The notes under the pieces were generated by a model. It searched no databases, was not told the DNA's origin, and saw only the letters and a list, made by a program, of their open reading frames with translations. From Adiantum capillus-veneris (lineage: Eukaryota > Streptophyta > Polypodiopsida > Polypodiales > Pteridaceae), in the NCBI GenBank assembly GCA_014529385.2, contig CM043959.1:90212529-90276528 (forward strand): a DNA stretch of 64,000 nucleotides, given 5' to 3'. A program made the position numbers and the translations under genes. Numbering within the stretch: the first letter of the stretch is position 1; each line of letters starts with the position of its first letter. Positions 36,547 through 46,998 of this stretch are shown here, piece by piece.

Positions 36547-39420
36547 TCATAAATATGGTCTGATTTTTAACAATTCTCCTAATGTAAGAGTGCATTGGAT
36601 GGGTGTAGACATGATTGAATGAATATTGTCTACTTCTAGGGTCTGTTCCACTCTTTCTACTTGAGTGGTCTCACACACTATGGATTCATCTTCGTTATCT
36701 CCCAAGTAAGAGGGTAATGTTTTCAAGGTCAATGGTTTAGATATCCTTGAAGCTTCAGATCCGCAATCTCCGTACAAGGATTGTACATCCATGTCCATAT
36801 CAAGAGGTAGGTTGTCTAACCAAACTTCCTCTATGACTTTAGAGTTAGGCTCCCATCATTGATCTCTCGAACTTTTTCCCAGAAGTGTCCTGGCCAGTCT
36901 TCCACTACGAATGGAATTTTTCTTAAGGCATCTTCATTGTCTGACACTATAAGTTTTGGCTCCTTTTTTCCAAGGTGGGGTTCTACCACCACTTTGGATT
37001 TTTTTTTAGTGTCTCTTACCACAAGCTCCTCAAGTTTTGCCATACTTTCGAGCTTGGGTTTTTGTTTTTCTAGCATTTCTTGCGTGATTCTTACCAAGTT
37101 TTGATAAGCTTTAAGCTTAGCTGCTTCCATGTCTGGAGAAAAATAGTTTTTCCATGCTTTGGCCTGCTTTAAGTCCCGCTTTGTAGGCTTTCATGGTTGC
37201 ATTAATAGGATCAAAATTTTTATCAACCAAAATTGATCCTCCAGATTTTACGGTTGTTTCTTTGATTTCACTTTCAAGTTCTTTCATCTTTTCCTGGAAT
37301 AGCTGTTTTGCTTTCTCCTCGATTTTAGCTCGTCGTTTCTATTTTCTCATCTCATACCTTTTGCTTCTTCTTCTTTTGGTATTTTGCGAGGCAATTTTAG
37401 TATTCTCAAAATCATCAGAGGAGTTGTGTTTCTTTTTCTTAGGTTGGGCTCTAATGATTACCTTGATTGGATAATCGGTTTACTCTCATATGAGCTACTA
37501 CGTATCACTTGGACTATGTTTACTACTGTTTTCCCTTGTTTAAAGGATTTTTTGGACAATCTTCTGGGACTTGTTCTCCCTTTTTGCAACATTGTATGCA
37601 ATAAGATTCAACCGGCGTGAGGTTTTTGTCAGGCTCTAGGCATTCATTTTTCCAATGATCATCTGCACCAAAGTTGTGACAGTTTCCCGTTCTTGGTTTA
37701 ATCATGGGTCTTACCATAGAAGGTCTAACACCTTGATTAGATACATAATACATTGGTCCAAGCTCTAGTGGAGCATAAGTCAGAGGTTATTCCATTGGTG
37801 GTGGATGTGAATTATACCAATCTCCTTCTACCATTACTGTAGATGGACTAGGCTTAGCATAGGGTGTAACATGCACTAGTGATTATTCATCTATGACTCC
37901 TTTTGAATGCATGTACTTTACAGGCACTGCATTATGTCCTGAATATGGAGGTTGTTGACCCAACACGGGTTGAGGTATTTTCATACCCATCGGTGGTCTT
38001 TGAGCTGGTGCCGTGTTAGGCTGGTATCTATGCATGGTTTGTCCTTGTTGCATCATGGACACGTACTAAACATTCCCATCATACTCTGGTCAGTAGTAGC
38101 ACTCATTTTTCTCATGGTTGGTCCATTTACCCTCGATTGCACACCATTTCTGCGGTCTAATTAGTTGTCCCTATTGAGGTATCCCTTGTCTGGGTCCTCT
38201 CATAGGTGCTTTTTGCATGTTATTCATCATGTCGTTCATTATTTTGAGCATGTATTCTATGGTTGAAAGTGATGTTGTAGAAGCAACTGTCCCTACATCA
38301 GCTGGTTTGGTGGATGTTGTTTTTTCACTTTGGTTATCCTTAGGGACATCTTCTTCATTAAAAATATCACAATTGTCTCCTAAGTCAATAGCATCTTACA
38401 CACACTCTTCTAGGGTTGTATGCTTCTTGCTATAGAGTATAGCATGAAGTTCTTTTTTTAGCACTTCCTCTAGAACAATGATACTAGTCGTTCTTCTATA
38501 GGTATCTCTAGCCCTGGGCATCTGGCAATGTATTGTTTCATTCGAGTTGCACAATCCCTAAAAGACTCACCATGTTTCTATTTAAGGTTGTAGATTTGAG
38601 CTACCATATTGTGTTTGATCCTCGTTTTGGAATAAGAAACTATAAATCCTTGAGCTTATGTGCTTAAGTCCATGATTGACTTTGGTGGAATGTTTTGGAA
38701 CCATGTTAATGCTTTTCCTTCTAATTTCATTCCAAACCCCTCAAATTGAGTATGGAAATCGAATATGTGTTTCGCTCTTAGCACTTGCTTAAAGCTTGCT
38801 AACTGGTCATATGGATCCTTGATTCACTATATTTTTTGACCCATTTCCGAGAATCAGCTGGTCTGACGCGTCTATTTAGTTCAACTCCCAATCTCCTAGC
38901 AGTTGGTCCTATTTTGAGTCCTTCAAACTAGTCTATTGGAAATAGTGACTCATGTAGCCCTGGAATGGCCTTAGTGTCACCCAGTTTTCTGTGTGATGAG
39001 GTGGTTTCTGGTTTCTTAACATTACTCTCAGATGATCTCTCACGGTGTTCATCTCTTGGAATTGTTTTTTGTCCTTGTCCCAATATCCAATCCCTTATGG
39101 AATACCCTAGGTATTAGGTTTGTTCTACCTCCTCAAAAGTCATCATAACAAATTTGTTGTTATAAAAATCACTAAACATGTAGGTTGGTAGATCTATTGT
39201 TCCCTTATCTTTGATCTTGAAGATATATATCTTCATGGCCGTTAGTTTTCATGTTTTGCATGCAAAGTCCACAAAAGATCTTTTATGTTTCTATCCTCCC
39301 AATAATAGACTCCGATCCTAGGATTATCAGTACTAAGCCATTTCAAGGACTTCAAATCAACTTGATCGTATTTCTCAAATTCGAAAGTTGGTGGTCCTTC
39401 TTTTGCAGCCATATCCAGAA
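36547..39420 (-). pseudogene. gypsy gag with zinc knuckles
   Basis: The part nearest the CACTA end reads DMAAKEGPPTFEFEKYDQ, a gag-like N-terminal stretch. Two zinc knuckles lie near 37680-37560: CHNFGADDHWKNEC, in which the second cysteine is F, and CIQCCKKGEQVPEDC, in which the histidine is Q. A helical K/E-rich region follows (37130-36831). Many stops are present. Gag forms the particle shell and binds element RNA. Confidence 0.65.
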
Positions 39421-39422
39421 TT

Positions 39423-39436
39423 CACTACAACAAAAA
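39423..39436 (-). repeat. CACTA terminal inverted repeat
   Basis: CACTACAACAAAAA matches the CACTACAAGAAAA type end of plant CACTA elements. It cuts the gag frame of the gypsy to its left. The second copy should be found in inverted orientation to the right of the window. Confidence 0.85.
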
Positions 39437-39443
39437 AAAGGTA

Positions 39444-39585
39444 CCTTCGACGCAAATTTCGACGCTATACGTCGAAATATTTGTCCCTGTGAAACCGTCG
39501 AAATACACGTCGATATCTGTGTCGAAAGGCATCGTTATCGATGCGTATTTCGATGTACCTATCGACGCATATTTTGACGACCATA
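39444..39585. repeat. CACTA subterminal TTCGACG repeats
   Basis: At least eight copies of TTCGACG, CGTCGAA or one-base variants lie in both orientations within 140 bases of the terminus. Subterminal motif clusters of this kind are the known binding sites of CACTA-encoded proteins. Confidence 0.75.
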
Positions 39586-39589
39586 TTAA

Positions 39590-39980
39590 AAAAGAAAATC
39601 GTGGGTAGAGGGCAGGCAGCCTGGCCTATGCCAAGTGAAAAGATGAACATAGCCACGGCCAGACTACCTGTCCTCTGTCCAAGAAAGCGAGGAGCACTAA
39701 AATCAACCATGATCCTATAGAAATTTTGCCAGAGTTTCCTTCGTTTTAACATAAACTTTTCAAAAAAAACCATATGTATGCGCCTCCTACATGATATCCA
39801 TGTAGGATCTCGCATGAGATTTAAGGCAAATAAAAGAAGTGAAACGAACTTTGTGCAAAACCATAACCAAATTAAAACCATAACCATAACGAACTTCATA
39901 TATAACGATCTTTGTGCAAAACCATAATCAAATTAAAACCATAATCATAACCATATTGACCAAAACCATAACGATAACCA
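39590..39980. repeat. AACCATAA-rich CACTA subterminal stretch
   Basis: Gene-free. It contains a ~60 bp duplicated block (CTTTGTGCAAAACCATAA at about 39848 and 39909) and many AACCATAA words. The same word in the same orientation resumes at 49852, consistent with one array split by the element between. Confidence 0.6.
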
Positions 39981-40013
39981 CATAAGGGCCAAAAACGACT
40001 CAAAAAGGGCTGT
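39981..40013. repeat. left terminal inverted repeat
   Basis: It pairs with 49819-49851 in inverted orientation with four mismatches over 33 bases. The core is AGGGCCAAAAA, then a variable GA-C/T-TC, then AAAAAGGG. Confidence 0.7.
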
Positions 40014-40417
40014 TTGTTAATCTAAGGATTAAGGAATAGTCCAATAGTTATTTGACACGTATACAAAAGTATGACACTCTTGTCTCCTCTATTGTGGGTT
40101 TTGGTGGTCCTATTTTGACGGAGAACCGCTAAATGTCATTAGACTGAAACTGCTAGATTTGGGTGCTTTTGGCGAGAGAGCTCATTAAATTTGCAGCTCA
40201 AAGTAATGAAGTCTCATCTTTTATTCTATTTTTTATTTCACAAAAGCGTTGTCAAAAGATACGAAATCTATGTCAGAAGGCTCTCAAAACAAGGGCATTA
40301 ATGACAAATCAGCTACTTTTTTCAAACGTATACCTTTCTCGCTCTCTCTCTAGTTTGTGAGAGGTTTAAGTCTTTCCATCTATACTTTCTTTCTTCTTCT
40401 CTAATCTCTGAGTTTCC

Positions 40418-40987
40418 ATGGCGTCTTTTGCACGTCGCCCTTCACATAACATAACTTCTTGTGACTTTCATAACGTTAGAGAGGATGGTCTTTGGAAGCC
40501 CATATCTTTTCGTGTGAATGATTGGGTAACAATGCTTCCTTCATGCAAAGGTGTACAAAGAGTGAAGAGGACTAAATGCGATAAAGTAAAAAACCATTGG
40601 AAAGGTCGTGTTCTTGCTTTCAAAGTGACCGACATTGGCTGGCTAGCTAAGGTTCAACATGTATACATGGCCAAGGATATGGTGTTAGACTTGGAAGAAC
40701 ATCCCACACTGCATTCTTACTGTAAGTTCAAAAAAACTATTTGATACAGTGAATTTTTCATTATCCCATTGTTTTTCTCATTTTTTGATTCCATTCCAGA
40801 TATATTTCCTTCAACAGATGTGGAATGGCATCCTGTGGAGATTCTAAGTGGGACGTTCAAAGCAATGCATAAAGGGATTGCAGATGCTATGTATGCTGAC
40901 AAGACACCTTCCTTTTACAAAACAATGGATTTTTTTGTCTATTTTGCAGAATACAAAGTTCCATCAACAATGGGCCATCAAGCATAG
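40418..40987 (+). CDS. small intact two-exon protein, BAH-like look
   Basis: Exon 1 is 40418-40721 and exon 2 is 40800-40987. The 78 bp intron has GT..AG ends (GTAAGTTC..CATTCCAG). Splicing gives an open frame of 163 residues with no defects, unusual in this window. Exon 1 has RVNDWVTMLPS, HWKGRVLAFKVTD and WLAKVQHVYMAKDMV; exon 2 has DVEWHPVEILSGTF and MDFFVYFAEYKV. The pattern (a domain that announces a chromatin-reader-like beta fold, then S-D-x-x-W-x-P-V-E, then an aromatic Y-F strand) resembles BAH domains, but the match is weak. The start ATG is 405 bases inside the left TIR, reading inward. It could equally be an unknown transposon accessory protein. Confidence 0.5.
40722..40799 (+). 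other. intron, 78 bp, GT-AG
   Basis: The donor is ACT|GTAAGT and the acceptor TTCCAG|ATAT after a T-rich tract. Joining restores codon TAT and keeps the frame open to the stop at 40985-40987. The unspliced frame hits a stop within the intron. Confidence 0.75.
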
Positions 40988-41330
40988 ATCATACTTCATA
41001 CTTACAGTTTACTTCTCCCATGGATACTTGACAATGAATTCATAAATATAATATCTTTCTCCAAAAGATGGAAGATAATAAGACTCCAATTTCCTCTACA
41101 AAAAAAATAACAATTAGCTAAGAATACCACAAAATGTTAAAAATAACATGTAAGGAGTTAAGATTTACCCTTCAACATAGGGGTATAATATGTAATTGCA
41201 GGTCAACATGTTAAAATCTTCAAAAAAAATTGAAAGGGTTCCTTGCTTGTTAAAAAGGCACTGTGTCACTAGAGGGTCAAGTATGGAAATTTTCATAGCT
41301 AGAGCCTCTGGAAGGTCCCTCATAAAACAC

Positions 41331-41414
41331 CTGAAAAAGAAAACACGAGCCCCAATGAGCCCCTTGTGCCTGCCCTGCACATGCACTAATAGTTAGCAAA
41401 GGAGCAACACATAC
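41331..41414 (-). other. intron in the CENH3-like gene extension
   Basis: On the minus strand the donor is CTCAG|GTATGT and the acceptor TTTTTCAG|GTGT. Splicing joins an AG|G codon and keeps the frame open (FICLR to CFMRDLPEALAM). Confidence 0.7.
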
Positions 41415-41876
41415 CTGAGACAGATAAAGAGCACAGTGTCACCAAGCTCAATGTTGGGATTTACAAGCATACCTGTGTCTTGAGGGAATATGTCCAAATA
41501 CGCCCCATTATCTCCAAACAAGGAGACATCCACCACCATTTGGCCTGTAACTTTTTCATAAAGAAGAGAGTTGGATGCTCTTAAAATTTTTGCTTGCTCT
41601 TTAAGGATAGCATCCTCTGATATCATGTCTTGCTCCCTCTCAACCTCTTTTTGCTTTGATATATTGGGCCTTTCTTGTCTCATACTCAAGTGTAGCATCC
41701 TCAATGACAACCGCTGAATCTTTCTGCTGCCTGGAAGGAGGGATGTTTAAAATTTGGAAGGCTCTAAGATCCTCACTAGAAATGAGCTCAAGAGCCTTAT
41801 CAAACTTGTACCTCAGCCTTGACACAAGCACAAAATCTTTGCTCATAAGTGTGACCCTGTGAGAAAATGCAGCTGC

Positions 41877-43183
41877 TGATGGGGGCTTTTCACAAGACAA
41901 GCTCCCATACCCCTCTTCTCTCGTCCCCACCCCATGAAAACCCCCTCTTAGGGAGGGAGTGATAAAAGGCATTGGAAAAAGTAAGAAAAAAAATAAAGTA
42001 TGATTATGTAAATATATAAGAAAGGTAAAATAGGCCACCTCATGCCTGCGGGGTAGCCCATCCCCACCTTGCCTCCTTTTTCTTCACTGTTGCCCCGCCG
42101 GGTGTCCCTTTTCCTCTCCTCCACTCAAAAGGTCAACCCCCTCTCTCTTCCCCTTGTCCTTTCTCCTTTCTCTCTCCCCTCAAGCTACCCCACCTCTCAC
42201 CAATAATTCATTATAACTCACCAATAATGCACCCTAACTCACATGCAACTTACCCTATCTTCCAAAATAGTATACCCCACCCCCTCTTTCTCTCTCCTAT
42301 CATATCCCATGACACAAATACCCCCCTCTCTCTCTAAAGGGCGCCATGTCTCTTGTCTTGTAGCTAAATAACCTCCCCCACACTCACACACACTCAGTTT
42401 CACTGAAAAAGGTGCCCACAGACCCATCCCCACCCGGTGGTTACCTGATTTTTCTTGTGTTCACACACATCTGCACACAGATTCACCTCTGAACACACTC
42501 CCCTCTCTCCCCTCTTGTAATTACTTTATTCTCCATGTCACCTCTCACTTTTTTTCATCAACCCATCTCTCTCTCTTAGTCTCTCTCTCATGAGACTGCT
42601 GTTCTGGCACATATACACATAGCTAGACAATTGGGGCCCACAGTCACATGGCCTATGTAGATAATGATTTCTTCATTTCTAAATTCTAGAATTTCTCCCC
42701 CCTCCTCCACTATATAAATAGGGGTCACCATCACACTAAGGACACACACCATCACCAAAGAGTACACTATGCATTGTGTGTGCCTAGTACACACACACAC
42801 ACCCACACCATCACCATCACCGCAATCACCATGCTCGTCTTAAGCATGACCTCTACACCCTTGGTCTATGGAAGATGAAGGGAAACTAAATGAACGATGA
42901 TGGCCGTAACCCTCGTGCGAGTCTTCGCCATCAACTCCCACCTATCCGCCATGTGCTCTACCACGCTCTCCCTTCTCATTCCCCTACCCTATGCTCTCCA
43001 TTTCATCCCCTTATTCTCTAAATAAAGCTTGAGGTTTTGTGAGTATGTTTTCTTGCAATGTTTTGCCCATGTGAGGTGTGCGGAATCGCCACCTAGTCTT
43101 GTGTTTGGAGTGAGCTTGTGTATGTGTGAAGGGTGTGCGGATTCGCCATCCTTTGTGGTGCCTAAGTACTAAGCCGCTATACC

Positions 43184-43271
<88 letters not shown>

Positions 43272-43477
43272 CTCGTTCCCTTTCCTCTTCATCATTGCTC
43301 CCAAGCAACCATCTCTCTTTGATGAAAACTTTGTTATGGTGGTGTGTTGTTTGCGTCCTAGCCGCTGAAGCTAGGTGGTGCCCCCTGTTTGCTTTACCAT
43401 GATAGGCTCGAGGCACGCCATTTGGTGCCCGGTGTTTTAGAGGCCGTCGGGGTTCGGGGTTCGCTTTGCTCCCGTCA
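41877..43477 (+). repeat. solo LTR inserted in the CENH3-like gene
   Basis: A 1.6 kb gene-free segment beginning TGATGGGGGC and ending CTCCCGTCA. It has a TATA box at 42713-42720, AATAAA at 43021, and a (CT)n tract at 43186-43268. CTGC flanks both sides (41873-41876 and 43478-43481). Removing it joins the histone frame exactly as GAT AGC AAC ATT GCA GCT GCA, with no gap against H3. Its last ~110 bases closely resemble 63470-63580, so it belongs to the family of the gypsy at 52289. No internal region is present, as expected after LTR-LTR recombination. Confidence 0.85.
43186..43268. repeat. (CT)n microsatellite in solo LTR
   Basis: An uninterrupted CT repeat of about 80 bases. Open frames across it on both strands are repeat artefacts. 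Confidence 0.98.
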
Positions 43478-43862
43478 CTGCAATGTTGCTATCATTCATA
43501 AAGTCTATGAGAAAATCCTCAGTAGCTTCCTGAAGGCACATCACAGCTTGAGATTGCCACCTTACTGAGATAAAAGTTTTGATATTCATCATGCTTACAA
43601 GTCTATCTGATATCTCTTTGACAACTCTCATGAAAGATAGCTTTGGAATCAGTAGACAAGTAGACTTTTTTACTTTTCTTATTTCTCTTAAAGATTTGAC
43701 CTGATAATTCAATCTTTTTCTAGCAGTGGGCCTCTGACAAGGTAGTGGAGGCGGTGGTTTCTCTGGATCTTTCTCTAAATCATCTTTTTCTGGATCAATT
43801 GGGGCTTGGTAGACTTTCCTTGGAGTGTGCTTTGTCCTCGCCATTTGGGTCACAAAACACTG

Positions 43863-44440
43863 CACGACGCGATAGATGGGTCACCCACAATCTACAAGAT
43901 GTACCTATCGCGCCGTATGTGAAGAAAAAGATATTGGGGAGATACACCAACACAACGCGATAGAAGGGTCACCCACGCTCTGGAATATTTGCGTATCGCG
44001 TCGTATGTGAGATTTGGACCTTTCCAATAAATCAAGCAAGAAGACCTGCACAACGCGAATAGAGGGCTCACCCACACTCTAGAACATGCACATATCGCGT
44101 CGTATGTGAGCTTTGGACCTTTCCAATAAATCAAGCAAGAAGACCTGCACGGCACGATAGAGGGCTCACCCACACTTTAGAACATGCCCATATCGCGTCA
44201 TATGTGAAACTTTGACCTTTCCAATAAGTCAAGGCATAAGACTTGCACAACGCGATAGACGGTCCACCCACATGCTAGAACACATCTGAGTCGTGTTGTT
44301 TGTAAAGCAGCTGATCTTGGCAATGGGAAGTGGACAACCGCACGGCGCAATAGCTTGGCCACCCACTGTCTAGGACTAGCTCGTATTGCGTCGTATTGGG
44401 CAAGGATGGGTAGCACGGGTTGGTGGAAGAAAGATATTAG
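43863..44440. repeat. six ~98 bp tandem repeats with CGCGATAG sites
   Basis: Units start at 43863, 43951, 44049, 44148, 44246 and 44341, spaced 88, 98, 99, 98 and 95 bases. Each opens with a CACAACGCGATAG-like word and carries ATATCGCGTCGTATGTGA about 50 bases later. CGCGATAG and its reverse complement thus occur in every unit, apart from point changes. The array starts 19 bases upstream of the CENH3-like start codon and fills most of the space between two divergent genes, suggesting promoter or protein-binding repeats. Confidence 0.85.
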
Positions 44441-44722
44441 AAAGTGCGGATGGGTCGATGGGAGGAAGTGCGGGTAGTTTAGGAGGACGGCATGACGCGA
44501 ATGTGAGGTATGGGGGAAAGTAAAAAATTAGTACGTGAGAGAGCTTTATCCGACCGTCTGTACGACGACCATTGTAAGCAGACCAGGTGGAACGTCTATA
44601 TGGATGACACATGTCAATAACAGTCATATTTTGCACCCTTTATAAAGCTTGGTCTCGAATTTTATTAGTGTTACACGTTTACTTGTCCCACACGATGCGA
44701 GATATTACTTCCCTCTACTAGT

Positions 44723-44935
44723 CCCCTTGTCCTGCCTGACGCGCCAGTACCCATTTGCAAACGCCGGGTGGAGCATCTATCGCGTGGTTCGGGCTTCTAG
44801 TTGGCAGCTACGCGTCGCTTTGGTGTCTCAGTCCCCTCGTCCCGCACGACACGCCGGTACTTATTTGCAAATGCCAGGTGGAGCCTCTATCGCGTGGTTC
44901 GGGCTTCTAGCTGGCAGCTCCGACACGACGCGATC
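44723..44935. repeat. two 110 bp tandem units with CTATCGCG
   Basis: A block opening CCCCTTGTCCTGCC at 44723 repeats at 44833 (CCCCTCGTCCCGCA). Both carry GGTGGAGC-x-TCTATCGCGTGG. The CTATCGCG word is the same as in the 98 bp array, so both sides of the divergent promoter share it. Confidence 0.85.
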
Positions 44936-45127
44936 CGAAAAAATTGCACATCTTGGAACCCACCCCTATTGCTTCGTTTGGGCGTGCTAGTGAGGTTCTT
45001 AGACCCAGTGCCGGGCGCTTTGCTCATCGTCTAACCCTCCTACTTATCGCTCTGTATATCACTTTCCACGTATTTCTCGACCTTCACCCTATATCTAGTA
45101 GCTTCACCGATCAAATTTTCCTCTACC

Positions 45128-46998
45128 ATGAACGAAGGTCGGGAGGAGATTTTGGAGGAGAGTCCAAGTGAGAAACTATTGGTTGCTGTGATGGATGGTG
45201 GTGAGATGGAAGTGTACACCAAAGCATATAAAATATTCAACCCTGTATTTGATCTTGCAGCTTTGTTAGACCATTTGAAGGACTTTTTGTCAGAAGAATT
45301 CAAAGAGTTTAAAGAGGCAGTTGAAGGCAAGTGTTTGGTTTTAGATGGCAAGACTTATTGCCATCTAACCGAATTTACTACCAACTCAATTGAGAAAAGC
45401 AAAGTAACAAGGGGGTTTGAAAGATTTTCCAAGAAGACTTCCTTTGTTTGTCCACCTACCGGGTGAAAGCATGTTAACCTGTCACGCTTTTTATGCTAGT
45501 TAGCAGTTTCAAGTTAGCACATCTTCAAAAAGTTGGGCGTCCGGTAAATTTTTTACAAATAATATCAAAATTTGTCGAAGGTTGTACATTTGGATTCCTT
45601 GTTTCAAGTGCTTTCTATTGATATATCATATGTCATAAATCTTGGAGATGTAGCTCAAGTTATTGCACTAGTTAGCATATGTCAAAATTGTGTTAGTTAG
45701 CATTGTCCGGGACATGAAAAAGCATGACAGGTTAACATGCTTTCACCCTACCATTTCTTGTCAATTACATTTAAAGCCTTGCAACCTTGTTCCAAAAGAA
45801 GTTTCCTTTCTTTTCTTTTTGTTCCTTAAAGTTGACATGCAAGGAAAAGCTGATGAAGTGAAAGATACAGATGATGAGGCAACAAATAAAAATGTTTCCA
45901 CAGTTTTGCAGCTTGAGAAAAGTGAAATTCTAGAAGAGGAGGAAGTTGATGTTGCAGCTGAGGAGAAGGAGAGTGAAAATTTTGATGTGGCTCAATTTAG
46001 AGCTAGTACTGTCATTGATGAGCCAACATATGAGGTAGAGGTATCTGAAGCTTCCCTTACTATTCCAAACCTTCCCTACTTGTATATCAATGGAAAATAG
46101 TATATCCCTCTCCATCATATCTAGTGTCTTCTTAATATGAGGGAGGACTACTGTATTGCAACCATTTCGAAAGCTTCTGAGGTGGCCAAAGATTTTATTG
46201 ACACAGAAGAAGAGTCAAAAGAGGAGTTTTTGGCACTTGATCTTCAGACATCCAATAAAGATTTTCTGTCTGCTCCTGATGCACTTGCTCTATGCATGAG
46301 AAGAGTGGAAGAGGAGAAACCTTCCCTCAAATATGAGGATTTTGAGAAGAGGCTTGTTGAGCTTGGCATCCAATCTTTTGGCACAGACTTTAAGCTGGAA
46401 AAAAATTGGAAAGGAAGTTGACATCAGAGAGATGACCGGATCATGCAATCTCCTTCAAGAAAAAGTCATTGCCGAAGATGAGTTGCAAAAGGTGATCTCC
46501 CTTCTAAAATCTTTCTTTTTTTTTTAATTAATCATTCTGTCTTGTTTGCAGATTGAACTCCTTGACAAAGACAATTTTCTTGGGAGAGCTAAAGGCTCGA
46601 GAGGGAAAGCAATAGAGGGCTCTTCAAGAAGGGATGCCTCCTCTCTCATGCACTACATGCCTACATTGGATAGTGCCCCACCTTCTGTGCTTTTCACATG
46701 TAGTATTATGAAGATCCTAAGTTGCCAATGTTTTCACTGAAGATATTGTCACGGTTTTTAGGGTACACTCCCCTTCAAATCAATGCAAACAAGATCATGC
46801 TACTTGAGAGAGCAGCAACACTTCGAATATTTGGATATGCTACAGGATTCAATGCCTCAAGAGCAGGATACTTTCTTTGCTACTCTAGCTATGCAGCAGC
46901 AGGAGACAAATATCAACCTTCTTGGGGGCTATAAAAGAAGAAAGTTTTTGAGATATAGGGGTGACATGCCTAGAGATATAAAAAAAATCAAAAACTGA
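45128..46998 (+). pseudogene. acidic protein of unknown function, disrupted
   Basis: The frame opens at ATG 45128 (MNEGREEILEES) and is open until the MITE at 45461. After it the same frame resumes (TISCQLHLKPC), followed by a strongly acidic stretch (ILEEEEVDVAAEEKES). A third piece from 46137 reads FLSAPDALALCMRRVEEEK and YEDFEKRLVELGIQSFG. A frameshift in an A-run near 46400 leads to EDELQK and a 60 bp GT-AG intron (46492-46551), then IELLDKDNFLGRAKG. The end near 46998 is basic (GYKRRKFLRYRGD). I do not recognise a family. The gene diverges from the CENH3-like gene and converges on the transposase-like gene. Confidence 0.45.
45461..45748. mobile_element. 288 bp MITE in the acidic gene
   Basis: Terminal inverted repeats of about 33 bp with one mismatch (GGGTGAAAGCATGTTAACC at the left, its complement at the right). 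TACC is duplicated at 45457-45460 and 45749-45752. No coding capacity. Excising it rejoins the acidic gene frame as PPT-ISCQ, which supports the borders. The superfamily is uncertain. Confidence 0.85.

Larger units (their letters stand above)
31756..39422 (-). mobile_element. Ty3/gypsy element, minus strand, cut by CACTA
   Basis: In minus-strand order it shows gag with zinc knuckles, protease, reverse transcriptase, RNase H and integrase. No chromodomain and no second RNase H are visible, so it differs from the other gypsy elements here. The gag frame is interrupted at 39422 by the CACTA terminus, so the 5' part should lie beyond the right edge of the window. LTRs were not identified. It is broken by many stops. 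Confidence 0.8.
41165..43844 (-). pseudogene. CENH3-like: CENH3-like histone-fold protein with C-terminal extension, split by LTR
   Basis: Transcribed leftward from MARTKHTPRK at 43844, like a histone H3 tail. A proline- and acid-rich tail follows, then LREIRKVKKSTCLLIPKLSF (the histone H3 alpha-N and alpha-1 region), a long loop 1, RWQSQAVMCLQEATEDFL (alpha 2), and after the solo LTR RVTLMSKDFVLVSRL (alpha 3). The tryptophan in RW, loop 1 about eight residues longer than in H3, and RVTLM-x-KDF are CENH3 rather than H3 traits. The gene does not stop at the histone end. It continues through a coiled-coil stretch (EREQDMISEDAILKEQAK) to an 84 bp GT-AG intron (41331-41414) and a last exon ending at 41165. 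A one-base shift near 41650 and the LTR inactivate it. There is no intron within the histone part, unlike typical plant CENH3 genes. Confidence 0.75.

Noticed and set aside
43011..43416. Open frames on both strands across the CT tract with arginine-glutamate or serine-leucine runs
   Set aside because: They are translations of a dinucleotide microsatellite inside an LTR, as are those at 56117-56544 and 63232-63596.
41165..43844. Canonical histone H3 pseudogene
   Set aside because: The tryptophan in RW, the lengthened loop 1, RVTLM-x-KDF and the divergent tail fit CENH3 better than H3, and a long extension with an intron follows.
44649..45171. Plus-strand open frames with repeated SIYRVVRASSWQL
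   Set aside because: They arise from the 110 bp tandem repeat upstream of the acidic gene and show no independent coding signal.
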